Source of the DNA: Burhinus oedicnemus | Taxonomy: Eukaryota > Chordata > Aves > Charadriiformes > Burhinidae | Reading direction: 5' to 3' | Length of the DNA: 64,000 nucleotides | Assembly: GCA_008921705.1 (NCBI GenBank) | Contig: VFFE01007079.1 | Span: forward strand, 1,925,476 to 1,989,475 | In this document: piece after piece, positions 1-14,600 of the stretch | How the letters are laid out: every line of letters starts with the position of its first letter | Numbering within the stretch: the first letter of the stretch is position 1 | Notes under the pieces: generated by a model | Database searches by the model: none | What the model saw: the letters and a program-made list of their open reading frames with translations, nothing else | Told to the model about the DNA's origin: nothing | Translations under genes and position numbers: made by a program

Positions 1-3000
1 ATTTTTTTTCTTCTTGGGTTTCTTGTTCTGTGCTAGTTCATAAGTCTGATCAGCTTTCTGTTGCTTGTTGGTGTACGATAAGCAGTTGTACACTTAAGAT
101 CAACTACAGAGTCAATGTCTCCGAGGATTACTGTAACTGCTGGCATTCCTTATAAATGTCTTTCTACCTATTATTGCTAAGCAAGGAGCTTCCTGCTTTG
201 TCTCTCATGTCCCCATTGACTCTATCCATGTTCTCATACTGGCTTTTCATGAACCTCTTTTTGTCCTGATCAATATAATAGTCATCCACAACTCATTTCA
301 GTGAGCAATGTGCAAGAAAGCGTGCTTCAAAAAATACCTGGAGTACAGACAAAGCCTCTTACACACCTGGTTACGTTTGGTTTTCATCTGAGCTAACTCA
401 GTTCACCGAGCAGGAGGAATATTCGGAGGCATCGCTACAACGTGCTGGTTCTTGGAGACCTAAAATGTTGTTTCATTCTCGTAACGTGGGGATGGCAAAA
501 TATAACCTTACGCTAAAATCAAGCAACGGGCTATTCCTTTTTGCAAAAATGACTATTGTTTATTAGATGAGATATTCCTTCATCCCAAATTTTCAGAGCA
601 CAGTTGTTTCCTTGGTGAATATGAGTAACTCGCACACATTCTGCTAAGTTTCCCGACTGATTCAAAGGGGAATACTTGCAGCATCCAACCTAGAGAGTGT
701 GGTCCCAAACGGGAGGCTGACATGACTTAAAATACCAATGGACTGAGTAAAACATAAGAAATAGGTAAATATAACTGGTTTTATTGTGAAGAATGTCACC
801 ACAGCAAATCTTACACTGTCATCTTAAACACTGAAATGATAGAGGTGAGGTGAAGTGTTAGCTGTGCATTCGCATAGGTGGGAAAACCAAAGGACCGCTG
901 TTAAAATTGAAGTAAAACCCACAATTATATAGCAGATTGTAGTGGGATACAAAATAGGAGACAGCTTAAATACATATGTATATTTTAAAACTCCATCATA
1001 GGATAATTTAAAGCACAGGCAAAGCAGCAGTGAGAAATGCTTTAGGGCTATCATTTTTTACACAGCATTTAGTCATGCATTAACTGTTTGCAATATACTC
1101 CTCTCCCAGAACCCAGCCTACAGGAAAGAATATTCTGCTCCTCTGGAAAGTACTTGTGTGAGTAAGAAAAACGGGTCAGGAGATGCTTATTTACCTTCTA
1201 GCAAAAGATTGCGATGTTTGCTGGGAAGGCCAGGTGGGAGGGGGCTGTCTAGAGCTGTCAGATGAGACCCCAGGTGATGACTGGAGGTCATAAATAAATA
1301 CAATTAATAAATAAGTAGAATCCTGGCACTTGTTCCCAACACTGCAATGGGCTGTGAATTGGGTACTAAAGCAGGAGACCTGTGTGTCCGTAAAACAAAC
1401 GCAGCTACTAAGAGGAGTGTTTGCAGAGATGTGCTTGCAGCCGTCATCCAGCTGTACATGGAAGGATTTTGTGATGTCTCCCCACGCTCTTACCTCCTGC
1501 TCTCCTGCTACCTGTGGTCTTTTTCCAAGCAGATTTACTTCCTAAATAAAAAATACTGGAGAGTAAATGTAAATTGCTGTAATAAAATAATTTACTCACT
1601 CCTGCTGTGTTTTACTATAGACCTTGGATAAAAATAGACATACATTTGGAAAGCCTGACTTCCTCCTAAATAATGAAGATGAGGAACTCTGTTGGATAAT
1701 AAATATCATAAATTAATGTAGCATTTTTAATAATTGTTTAACAAGTTCAGACTGCTTATCATTTTCCTTTATTTTCACTGGTACCAAAGCAGGGCACTTC
1801 TATAGAGCTATTACCTTGATGCTTGCCCAGTCAGGGTTGGAAAGCACCCGGAGACTTTCCTTTATATTTGACTCTGTAAATCCAGATCTAGACCATTCTA
1901 ACATAGCAGATCCAACTTTCTTCTCCTTTGTTGGAGGAAGGGACAATATAACCAGATCTTTCTTATCCAACAGTGTGATTCAAGGACCCATCACGCTGCA
2001 CCTGGATGTGATGGAAGGCTTGATGGCTTCAGCAGCCCTGAGTTGCACTCTGGCTTCTGAGCACGATGCCTGCTTGCAAGGGGAACTGTGTGAGCAGGAT
2101 ACATAACTGATTGTTTCTGGATCTACCACAGCGGTGTCCTGTGTAAAGGTATGCTGCTATTTTAAACCCTTGTCGCTGCAATGGTGTGGATGTGTAATAA
2201 TCACCTGCTCTTCTTTTCATGTGTCTGTCACCAGATGGCTGTTGTCGATGATTTATAGGATTATATTTCAGACCTCATTAACCAACATAAGAGCATCTAT
2301 GTGCTAATTTCATCCTGTCAAATATTATTTGTAATAAACAACCTGGTAGTTTCACCCAGTGGGTTTTATTGACTAAAACAGCAACGAGGCAGTACCCACA
2401 CGCTGATCTGATGGGTCTGTCATGAGCGAGCAGGCTGGGTGGAGACACCCCCTCTCAGCTGCCGCGTGCTCCTATAACCATCCCTGTCGGATGAGAGAGC
2501 GCCCTGTTCAGCAATCCCTGCTACCATCAATGAAATGGTCCCACTTAAAGCCTTCCCTTTCCCTTGTAATCTACAGCATCTTTAAAAACGTACTCATAAC
2601 ACAGCCCCCTACGTGGCTATTTTCTTCTTAGCTGAAGACCTCATGCCAGCGTTCTCAGCTTAGGCAACAAAATGTTATTTATTTCAAGAGCCTGAGGTAC
2701 CATCTGTTAGCAAAGCAAGGAAAATAGCAGTGCCTGAGGGCACAGCTGGCCCCACGGCTCCTGGCTTTGGGTGCTGGCACCCAAATTTACTTTCTATGAT
2801 GCTCCACGCTTGCCTCAAATTATACAGTGGCTGGGAGTGACACCCTCGACCTACCTGGTGTTCTCCGTGCCAGCAGGGTCCTGCTCCGCTATATGGTTTC
2901 TAGACCAGATTTGGCAAAAAAAGACAAGGTTTAGCAAGGTTATGAATCCCACATCCCTATTCAGGGCAAATTCCTGTTGCCAGGAAAAGTCCTGCTGAAA

Positions 3001-5572
3001 CAGCTCTCGTCCTACAGCTGACTCCAGGGAGTCCAAAATGAGTGAGGAGAAACCCCAGGGTGCAACAAGTCCCCGGGACAGACTCGGCTCTGCTTGCCGG
3101 CTGGCCAGTGAGGCTGAATGCAGAGAGCGACCCTGCCGGTTTAGAATGGGCCTCTACTTTTCTCTACTCCCAAATAGCGACAGTCCATATGGCATTTGCT
3201 GACATTTGCAAAACTAGAAAACAATCCAATGTCACTGCTGTGGGAGGCCTGGCATCAAAGAAAGAAGGTGGTGCTGGAGAAGCATGTGCGTGAAAGGCTG
3301 AGGATACCTGAGGTGCCTGTGGGAGACCCAGCCTGTGCCTGTAAAGCCATAGGGAAAAGCTGCTGGAGAGGACTTTCTCCTCTCTGGCCTGCTGCTGGTG
3401 ATGGTCGGAGCAGGAGCAGCTCCGCCATGTCTCACACTCCCACTTGCCCTGAGTGCGGAGCGAGGAGTGGGAAGCCAAGCACTAAGGCTTCATTACAGGA
3501 CTCACTTAACGATTGTACAAGCTGTCGTATCAGCCTATGATGCTTGTTGCCAAAGGCAGGCTGTTGGTGCGATAGAAATAACAATAAATCCTGCTGGAAT
3601 AACAATTCTGTGGTTAGGCCCGTTCCCAGCATCTGGAAAATCTGAGTGGTATGTATCTATGAAAGGCTGCAACTGCTGTGGTGGGGACTGGTACCGCTGG
3701 TGCCCGTCTAGATGAACAGATGGTGCTTCTCCTGTGTTTTGTTACTGCCGTCACAGGCAGGGAGAGCTCCTGTTTAAGGAAAGCCCTGTTGGCAAATGTT
3801 ATCTGCTGGGGCTTGGGATGAGGAAAGCAGCCTGGATGTCAGGTCCCCGCAATCTCTATCCAAAAGCCCGTGACTACTGACGTGGATGGGCCCTCTGGAA
3901 GCGTTGCTGGTAAGACAGGGCAAAGCTAGGAAAATAAAAGGATGTCACGAGCCTTCTGTGCCAGTCTTTTAGCCTCCTCTGATGTTTCACTGCAGTCCGG
4001 GCAGACTTACAGAGGGAGGGAGGGAGGTTCCTTAAAGGGTGGCAGCTTCTGCATTCCCTCCCTGCTGTGGCGCACGCTCCGTGCCGTGGGGCAGAGCACG
4101 TGGCACCGCTCTTGTTTGCTCCAACCCAGCAGAGTCCGGCGGGACCCAGCTGACTGCTGCTCCAGCAAGGGCAGCCTCGCATTGCCCCTGCTGTTCCTCA
4201 GCCCGCATCCAGCGGAGCTCAGCACCCTCCCACGAGACCCGGCTGCAATGCCTTGGGTTTGCCCTCTTTGGGCACATCCACCCTGGAGAAGAATCTGTGC
4301 CCAGGCCCTTATCTTGCAATCCCAGGTAAGCCAAGCTTTTGGACTGTAAAGCCAGGGGTGGCTTTTATCAGAGTAGGCTTTTATTAGAGGAGCCAAAGCT
4401 GCTGTCAAGTGGGTCAGGCAGGAAGATTTTTGGAGTAATTTCCAGGGTCCTTTCCACCTTGCTCCCCGGACCACTCCAAAAGCTTTGTCTTGACATGTTG
4501 TAAGAGCCCTTGGCTGGTTTGGCAACCAGATGAGCAACCAGTTGTCCTAATAACCCTGCCTCCCATTATCAAGTCCTAGCTGAAGCCCCTTTGCCGGCTG
4601 GGTGCGTGTCCCGACACTCGCTGAAGTGGTCACATTGCCAGCCAAATGTTTCAGCAGCCGCAGCCTGACTCCAACTGCTCTTAAAATCCCATTTACAGGA
4701 TTTCCTCCCTGCTTTGCAGGGAGACAGTCCTAAGCAATGTGCTTAGCTCTTCAGCAGGCTCTTCTGGCAGCTTCTGCAGTGAAGCACTGCAGGAAAAGGG
4801 CAGGATAGCCTGCGGTCCTAAAACATTCCTGTTCCTCTGTGGTCGGCATTGATTCTGCCACTTGATTTCCCAGCAAGACTAAGTCTAAGTAATTTAGAGA
4901 CAGGGTTCTTTCCTGCCCTGAAAAGCTTCTTAAGAGAAATGTAACTGGAGGGAATATCTTCCCTTTTTTTGCCATAGAAAAAAAGTTCTGGAGATGATCA
5001 CTAATATCAGCACTTTTCCAAAGATCACAAGCCTAAAATTGTTTGGGATTTATTTTTATTTATAATTTTTATGCAATTTGAATGCACAACCAAATCCTTT
5101 TTTTATACATAAAACTCAAATATTGAAACAATGAAAATGAAATGTAAAAGAATTTAAGCAAATGGGCTTTGTTTCCACAAAAGTCCGTTAATGAGCAGAG
5201 TATTGACATTTGCTTTACAAATGGGGCTTTTTAACTTGGAAAGCTCGTTAATAGGATTTCTGTTTTAACTCTCCTGCCTTAAAACTTACTTTACCTCTGC
5301 AGCATCTCTAGTTTTCAGATGAACCAGCAGTAAAGCGGTCGTCCTTTGTTGGGATAGTCTTCAGGCTGTTCCTGCATGGTGGCAGAGGGGGACGCGGGCT
5401 CCTGGAGGGAATGCTTTGGGATCCCTGCGCTAGTACCCACAGCGCTGAGCGTCCTGCTCTGCACTGGACATGCAGGTGCTCAGGGATGCTCCGCTGGCTC
5501 AGTTACAGCCTGCCAGCTCCACACCTCCTCACACCCTTAGAAAGCTTTTATTCATACAGGTGGGAGGAAGAC

Positions 5573-5603
5573 TTTTTTTTTTTCCAGGATTTTTTTTTTT
5601 TTT
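5573..5603 (+). repeat. Paired T runs
   Basis: T11 (5573-5583), then CCAGGA, then T14 (5590-5603). Confidence 0.9.
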
Positions 5604-8600
5604 CCGCTGAAAAAGTTCACTACCCCTTTTTAAGCAAAGACCTGGCTGCACCCGCACCCCAGCCGGCGGTCCCCGCTCTTTGCCCAGCTGCGTGCCACAC
5701 TGCAGGGCACTGAGCCCCGCGGTGCCGGGCACAAAGCCTCTGTGAAGGTCGCGGGAGTCTCTGACAAAACCAGTGACATACCAGCAAGCTGTTTTTAAAG
5801 GGTTTTGCCAGGACCAGCAGGGTGTGATGCCAACCGCCTCCCGCGGCAGGCAGCGGCCGGAGCGGGACGGTTGTCCCCTGCTGCAGCCGGTCTCCAACGG
5901 AGACAGCACCCGCTCTTGCCGACTCGTGTTTCCCAAACGTCCCTGTCACTTAAACGTGGCAATTTAAAGAATAACAGTCAGATGATTCTCAGTACCATCT
6001 GTCTAAACATTGCTTTTGCTAGGACGTCAATTAAGCTATAGTTCTTCTTTGCAGAGAATGATAGCTGCGCTCTGATGAGAAATGCACTTGATAATTTAAT
6101 AGGCATTTTGTCTTTTTTTCTAACAAGCTGTGTTGATTTCTGAGTAGTCTGCTATTCACTGAGGGAGGAAAATGAACGAACCGAAGTAAAACATTAGAAG
6201 ATCCATTAATGTGAAGGATGTTTAATCCCTGCAAACTAAAAATAAAGCTCGTGAGCTATTTGGATTATTAACATTTGAATGATAAAGAAATTTAGGAAAC
6301 GCCAAGACTGTGTAGGGAAAGATGTCAGCTTTTTAAATTAAAAAGAATTGTTTTGAAATAATGGAAATAATCATATTTTGACTTTTGAGGGAAGAAAAAT
6401 ATTTCCCTGACAGTGTTTCTGTGTAGTAGAATACTTTCAAGGTCAAAATCAAAACGTTCAATAATTTTTCAGGGCTTCGGTTTGAATGAATCAGTCCCGG
6501 GTTGCAAGAGGCTTTCTGACATTTTCAGTTCACAGAAGTTTTTGACTGTTTTCAGTCCTAGAATCCGGAAAATCTTCAAAGTCTCAAATACAATGTGATT
6601 GGAAAACCTTTTCCCACTCAACCCTGGTGCTTTAATTGATCATCTTTGGCAGAATTGTGGGGCTGGTTATAGCAGCCAGGCAGTCCTTTACCCGAGTGAC
6701 TTCTCAGCCTGACAATAACCTTGAAGACGGTTTTGGCTGAATTCTTTCCATCGTTGGCCCCTACACAGGCTAGATTTGATGGAAAACCAGGAGCCAATTC
6801 TGAAAATGAGTTTGGCAGTTAGAAAACAAATGGGATTTTATTTTTGTTTATTTTAGATTGATGTTAGCGCATCTGTGCGCTGGCGCAGCAAGGTTTGTTG
6901 GCAGATGGCGAGTCTGAGCCTGAGAACTGCCCCCGTGAGAGTCTTTTGGGCCATGGGAGAGCAAGGGTGTTCTGCTGAACTGGCAGCCCTGCTCCTACTG
7001 CCTGCAGGGACGTGACCAGTGCGGCTGCTTCATCCCTCCTCTCTGAGAAATACAGCAAGCGAGCAGGAGCCGCCGGGACCCGGGCAATCCCGGAGCTGCT
7101 CCCTTGAGTCTCAGGAAGCGCGGCGCAAATGGGGATAGCTGAGGTTGTGCCCTCGCAATGAACAGTGGGTGCACTGGGTAAAGCTTCCCGAGAAGGGGGT
7201 GCAGACGCAGGCACCCTGCCAGAGCAGGAGGAGCTCAGCTAAAACAGCATCACCATACTTTTTCTATCAGAAAATGCTTTTTCCTCACAACCGAGTAGTG
7301 GAGGGGGTTGGGGGAAGAACAGGAGGCACAGTGACACTGTCCCATGCTAGCTGGTAGCCCCATGGTGCCTCTGGGGCCCAGAAGATCTGAGTTTAAGTCC
7401 TCCTCTGGTTTGGATCTACTCCACATGAAGTACAAGCAGCTCTTGAAAGCTGCTGCCACTTCCCAGACCCTCTCCACTCATCACTTGCAGGCAGACTCTC
7501 CGGGGAAGTTGACTTTATTAATGATTTAATAAATCGTGGGATGGAGACTGACACCAGGTGAGTGATGGGCTGGGTGTGGGTGAGCTGTGGGGAATGGAGA
7601 GGCTGAGAACGAGCCATGTCAGGAACCGACCAAGGCAGGGACAGGGCAAGAGACAAAAGAATGAGGCAGGATGAGGAAAGCCACAGGTTTGCACTGGACA
7701 AGCCCTTGTTTTGTCTCCTCGTGTTTTCATAATAAAAGTTAAATATGGCAAGTAGCAAGTCATCCATATGGGGCCACATTTTTGTATTTCCTGTAAATCC
7801 ACCTATGCAGCTGGGGTCCCAGCATGGCTGTGGGGCTGGAGCCACCTTGGTTTGGTGCCTGATACTTGACAGAACTGAACAGAAATCCTGCGAAAAACAA
7901 GCAGCCTGTCATTCCTCTGTCATAACCCCCTCTTGCCCCGTAGTACGTGCAGGTCCATGGATTTGTGACTGGTAGGGTGTTTTTATAAGGAGTCGCTACT
8001 CAGCTGGTTATAGAGGAGCTGCAGTGTGCTAGCAGAAGAGATGCGCATCTCTGCTATGTTGCAGTGAGTGCTTAAACAAATCCCACAAATAATCTCTGAA
8101 AATGAGCTTCCACGCCAGCAAGAGGCGACATAAACTGGTATAACCCATTTGGGGATCACCCTGGCACGGCAGGAGTTCTGCCGGTGCCCATATGGGCACA
8201 ACCATGGGCAGCATCACGACAGCAGGTCAGAGCCCTTCCTGGGGAGCCCTCTCATCCAGGCGTCCCAGGACATTGAGCGCAGCCTCCCATGGCAGTCTGC
8301 TCCTCTTTCTGCTCTTCCCTGCCTCGTAAGCACATTTTTCTCATGACTCCTTGAGTCTTCTTTATTACAGTGTAAGCCCCATCTGCACTAGAAACTTGTT
8401 ATAGATCCTAAAGCAAGAAACACCGTGTGTAGGATTGCCACACAGCAAACCCTTTCCCTTGGACCAAGTACGTGCAGAGAAAAGCAAGATACAAATCACA
8501 ACTGTTTTGTAGAAATGGGCTTACTTTTGCATTTTTTTTTTTTGTGAAGATGACTTGGGGGAATCTGACATTTTATGGACTTGACTAATGACTCACCGAT

Positions 8601-11600
8601 AGATTACTCTCCAGTCTGGGAACTCGCCTCTCTGCGGCTCAAAGGATGTTTGGAAAGATCAGTCCCAGCTCACAGGTGATGTGAGGCCGAGGGCTGCATT
8701 CAAGGTATCCCAGGAGGTGTGACAGGAAGCCCACTGGTCCCAGGACTGCTCCTGGATCTCTCCTGCCATGGTACCGAACATCCCCATTGCTTTGCTTTCC
8801 CCTTGCCAGGAGGAGCTGCCTGGGGAGAGGGCTGGGAAAGGCCCGATAATCCAGTTGACTGTGGCATAGCTAGAAAATGATGGAGCAAACTTCAGAAAGG
8901 ACACCAGGTTTTAGGATGCTTTCAGTTAACTTGAGGGCAATCTGAAGTTTATGTAGCAGTTAATAACGTGGTATATGTTCCTTACAGGTTTACCGGTCTC
9001 TGTATTCTTGAAGTTACAGTTGTTTCTACTTGAGTTGAAAGCTCTGAATATGATATCCTGAGACTACGTTGTGATGCTTTTGAAAGTGAGTGTATGTGAA
9101 GGCCAGAGAGAAGAACAGCGATTGAAATGTTGCTGGCATTATGCCTGAAGCAAGAGTACACCATGGCAGACTGACTGATTTCATGTGTAGGACACTGAAG
9201 AAATGTGAAATGGCCATCTGCCAAAGGTTCCCGTGAGCTCTCAGACAACACTGCAAGGTAAAACAATAGTGTAATTTAACCAGGGGGCGAGTAATAATGC
9301 TCCTGGCAGCTGCACGTGGGCTGGAAATATTTGCACAGCCTACACCTAAGGATCTTCTCGGGATCCTGTTGGCAGTGCTCCTACGGAAAGGTCAGGTCCT
9401 GGCACGTGGTGTCGGTACCCAACTGCTAGGCTCTGGAGGTTAAAAGACCGATGTTGTTCTGGTGCTGGCAGATATTGTTCACCTGAGTGACACCCAACAG
9501 AAGCCCCTGGAACAGCCACAAATACCCTTTAATTGAAACTTATTATTTGTTTTTTTAAAAAAACCCACAGATTAAATTACTGCAATAGTTGAGGAAAGGA
9601 CTGAATGCCATGGAGCTGCTTCATTTAAATAAAAGATGTAAATTAGTTTTGGAACAGGATCGAGTCTTGTGACTGGATGCTCTCTAGCAGAAGGGACCAA
9701 ACCTTGTTTAAGTCCCTTTGCTGGCGTGTACCGTTGGACACCATGGGACTCGTCGCTGAGCTTGCTTGTATCATATGGTTTTAATCTGCCTTTTATACGG
9801 CGAATCCTCTCCCCGCTCCTCCCCTTTCTATCTGGGAAACCGCATGTTTAAGTTTAGGTAGGGGCTGTAATTCACCCATTTTCAAAAGGCCCTTCTGGAA
9901 TGCATGCACCATTCAAACACGGCTTTTAAATGTCCCCCTCCCAGGGCGCAGCCACAGCTCAAGGCCAACTTAGCGTGATTGTAGTTCTGAGTGATTAAAA
10001 TTTATGGCAGCTAATCTGTTGGAAAGCATATGTTAGAGCAGTGTTGGGCTGATCAAGTACATTATCTGATAACTGCTAGTAACTTCTGCTACATGATCTA
10101 TAGCCCGATTCCGAGGGGAAGGTACTTAACCTGCAGCAGCTTATAAGACTAGAAAGAAATAATAAAAGCCAGTGTAGACTTAAGGGAAGAAGATGAAATG
10201 AAAGTTATTGAAAAGCAGCTGGTGAAGCAGTTGAGGCATTACGGTAGTAACAGTAATCAACAGCCCGGCTAAACCAAGCGGGTGCATGACCTTGGTTGGG
10301 AGCAGATATGGAATGGTGTTGTCTGACTCGGGCTAGCAGAAGTTCAGGCAAATAAGGGGATAAAATAGCAGCCTATCAAAACTGAATCCCCTTCAAGGGT
10401 ATCAGAAGGGATTTCCAAGGCAGATTTTTCGCAGAATTAGTAATGTGCTTTGAAATTTCTGGGAAGCGAGAAATTCATTGGCAGGATTGTTGGATTTTGG
10501 CACAGCGAAGGTTGAAGAGCGAGCTCTCGCTGCTGGACCAGGCAGCAGAAACATACTTGGCCGGGTCTCGTTTTGGAAAGTCTGAGGATTGCCATCAGCA
10601 TCCCAGGCATGGAGGGATCACGTGAGGATGTTGGATCAGCAGCCAGCCTTAGATAGACTTGGGTTTGGGTGCTAAGGAAGCACTGTCTTTCCCACCCTGC
10701 TCAGCAACCATATACGCTTGGTTTGACTCATTTAAAAAATGTTTTGGAGATGATGTTAGTAATCCAAGCTGCTCACAGCCTGCCTGTGGAGAAGTATCAG
10801 ACAGATTATGCAGTTTTCCTCCTGCCTGCTGTTCCCATTCCTGCTGCTGGGGCCATTGCACAGTGTGGAGAGGATGGGCTCGGTGCTGCTCCGACCACAC
10901 ACAGCGAGGACAGGACTCAGTGGCCTTCCCATCCCTCCTGCCACCTACTTACTGCTGTCATGGTCCCTTGAGCAGGTGTTTTCTAGGTCAGGCTGCAATT
11001 TACTGAGAGATTCGTTCAGTTAATGACCCATGCAGTGCCAAGCTGAGTATGAGGAACTCATTTCCCACCTTTGGACAATGAATCCGGCGACCCTTTGCCA
11101 TTGCTGCTCATTGTGTCCCATTGAGGAGTGCCGGGGTAGCTTTGCTTTAGAAAGAGGAAAGATGTTGATGAATCAGGAGTAGTGGCAGGCTCCCAAAAGG
11201 ACTTGTTCCTTCTTGTTAATAAGGTGTTTTACGTTGTAACCTTCCCATCATTTTCAATAAGCTCTTGTGCTCTCAAAGCCACACTTGGCCATCTTTCTCA
11301 TTTTCCATCTGCTTATAAAAAGGGCTTACGAGAGATGAATGATTAAGAGGAGATGCTGTTGAGGATGGCTGCCCTGTGCAAGCAATTCAGGTTCCCATCT
11401 GGCTTTCTCTGGTCTTTTTTTGGTCTAGTTTTCCAGAATAATGTTGCTGACATGGGGAGCACGCCCTGGTAGATGTGTATGGCCCAGGCTCCTTTCCAAA
11501 GGGGGCTTGGGGGTTGCCAGGAGGGTTGTCTGGGGGAGAACTGAGGAAGCAAAGCAAAGTTTATCATACATATTTAGTTTTCTTTCTTTTCTTGCGTCTA

Positions 11601-14600
11601 CTGGAACTGTACCTGTATTGCTAAGTGAGAACACGGTCCTACTGCCTAGGTGCGATCACATCGGTCAATCTTCTTAGCAAGCTTTCTTCAAAAGGCTTAA
11701 GTGTGATATAAAAATGATTCATCTTTAAATTCAGTCTGAATGCTTCATCATGCTGCACTGGAAACTCTTGGTCAAAGCTATCCCAAACAGTCCTGTGAAA
11801 GACAGAAATTACCCAGCAGATAGTCCTTACCACGTCTGCCTCGGAGTGATTTGTTACAGCAAAATGAAGCTGTCCCACAGTAATAAATTAAAAAAGAAAT
11901 CCTCTTCATAAATGCAATAAGAATGTAGTCTTTATAATTTATTATGGCAGCGTAAAAGAAGTCTATTGTATACACCTAACTCTTGGAGCCAGGCGAGATA
12001 TCCTACAGCTTCTGTTCTCTTCCTTCTTGTGGGAAATTAGCCTGGCCCAGAGATACTGGCAGTGCCCCTCCAGACCTAGCTCCCACAGTGATCAACAGGA
12101 GCTATGTTTTTATCTCAGAGTGAAAAAAAACCAGCTTATTTTTGCCCATATTTATGGCAGCTGGCTCTAGCAGTGTCCGTAAGTGCTCACCAGTAAGGGT
12201 GAATCCCAGTCGGGGATTCAAAACTGGTCTCCAGAGAGCCTCTTTCTGCCTTGAGTAGCTTGTTAAAGCATAAATCTCTTCCCAGATAGGCAGTTTGTCT
12301 GTTGCAGAAGAGTTCGTATCACGGTTCACAGCGATGTTTTTGTTTGCCCATAGGGATGAGTGTGTTGTTGCAATCCTTTAACTCGTACAGCGTGTTCTAA
12401 ACAGAAAGGTCCTTCGCGTATTCCTGCTTCACTGCTCTCAGCGAATTACCAGTCATCTGATTTAATTAAAGGGTAACTCAGCTGAACTTAATAAGCACGT
12501 TAGTCAAGGATATATCTTAAAGCTTTGCCTGGGTAAATTTATATATCTTCAATTACAGGAATGGCTCAAATAAAAAAGTGAAGCTTCTTTAGCCACTGTT
12601 TTTACTTCTAAGGGTCTGAAACGTACTTTTTAAATGAATGAGCTTTACGAAGGGCTGCAGTGCGTTCAAAAAAATTCCTGGTAGCCCTTCCAATGCAATA
12701 TTCCTCCTTCCCTTCATGACGTTCCAGATCCTTTGCGTGTTCGACAGGCTGCCCTGTATCCCACGCTGCTGGGGAAAGCTGGTACGTTCCCCCTGAGAGG
12801 GGAAAGGAGCTCTCTGCCCTAAACCAGCCTGCTCTTGCATGTCCTCGCTTGGCCCTGAGTATTCAGAAATACTCACAGACCGCTCTCCTACAGCCAGGTC
12901 AGGGTGATGGAACGTGAGGACGCTGCCACGGGTCATTGGGGGAGATGCTGTAGCCGGAAAAAAGAGCAAGCCCTGCTCTCCTCTCTCCCTTCCTACACTT
13001 TGCCAACATTTTCTCAACAGCCCCTTGAGGCAGGAGGGAAAAAGCCCCCACTACCTCCAGGCTGTGATGGGGCAATCCTGCCGCCCGGCAGCGGGTAGCG
13101 CCGACGTGGGAGTCCTGACATCGAGGTAAAATAGTGCCACCTGCGCCCATAAGCTGTCCTTGAAATTGTAATTGGGTTGGTACACTGAGATGAAATGTGC
13201 TTTCCACTTTTTAATGTGTTTATTAAGTTGGCAGTATATGATTTATTATGTTCTTAATTATTAATTTTCTTGCTCATAAGTGCCTGGATTTTTGTAAATG
13301 ATGAGATAGGGAAGTGTAATGCTGTCACTTAGGCACCTTAACTGAAATGAAAGGTGTGGCTTTTTAATGCAATTTATATTTATGAGAAACTAATATAAGA
13401 TCATTTTATATTATCAAAGTAATATAACTAATACAAGATGATTAAAAGAATGATGGTTGGGTAGGTCAGATATGAACTGATGTTAGCAGAAACTGAACAG
13501 CTGTAGGATTTAGGTCCTAATTTTGCAAAACATGTAAAGATTCACTTAACTGTGTGGGCAGGGAGGCTGTCCTGCATTAAGTGCTAAGTCTGAAGAAAGT
13601 TATTGAGCATTGCTCAAGGCTACCTAATATTCTGTAAAATAGGGTTTGATCTAGGGCAAAATTGAAGGTGGGACAGATTCAAGCACAATTTTGCTTGTGT
13701 TCATTGTCATGAAGCTTTAGCTGCTGAGCGTTTGCAGAAGGTGCACGCAAAGATTGTGGTGAACAAGGCTGGATTAAACTGGTTTAATTCGAGTTCATAG
13801 TTTCTGGGTTTTTTTCTACCACTGTGGGTGAAAATAAAGCTCAAGTAGTGGGTCTCGTTGTAACAGTCACAGCCTACCTTGAATATCAGCAAGCATCATC
13901 CAGACAAGGAAAAGAACCAGTGTTATACCACTTCTGGAAGTTATGAGCACAGGGTACAGTCAACACATTTATTAATAAATATGAGAAGTTCTGAGCCTAT
14001 TTGTAAAGGTACAGAAGTTACTAATTCACCAGAGCTCCTTACTCAGTGCTGTGTCTGACCGTGGTTTCATAATTAAGTCATTCAGAAGTCATTGGAAGAA
14101 AAGAAAAGAAATCCATTTGAATCTTTTGCATTAAATGTTCCTTTAATTCACAGTAATTTCATTTTCATAGTACTGCATGTGCTGTATGAGGACAGCAATG
14201 CTTTTATTCTGTAATTCCAGTTCAGGGGAGGGGAAAGCAACAATATTTGAATCCCTATTTCAAACTACTCACAGACAAGTAAGTTTTTCTCAATATAAAA
14301 CAAGGTATTGTCAGAATTCACTTTTCTCAAACACCAAGGTCAACTAGAGGTTTGTAAATTAGTTCATGCCAAGAGAAACTAATGAACCAGTTAAAAGATT
14401 GATGTAGAGGTTTGGCTCTGCGAACATGCTGGTTAATCATCTGAGAGTCCACTAAATATATTTTGATTACTTTCTTGACTTTATTTCTGTATTTAATTTG
14501 AATAGATCTTAGTCGCAACCTCATTTTGCTAGGAGTCACATATCTCCACTGTGTCTTCTTGGAAAGTTTTTTAGTTTTACATTAAATAAGTGTGGAGTAA

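Noticed and set aside
4007..4537. 176-codon minus-strand frame
   Set aside because: Overlapping frames are open on both strands in a GC-rich patch, with no protein family resemblance.
7345..7410. Another tRNA-SINE-like B box (GAGTTTAAGTCC)
   Set aside because: No A box at the right distance and no MIR core match downstream.
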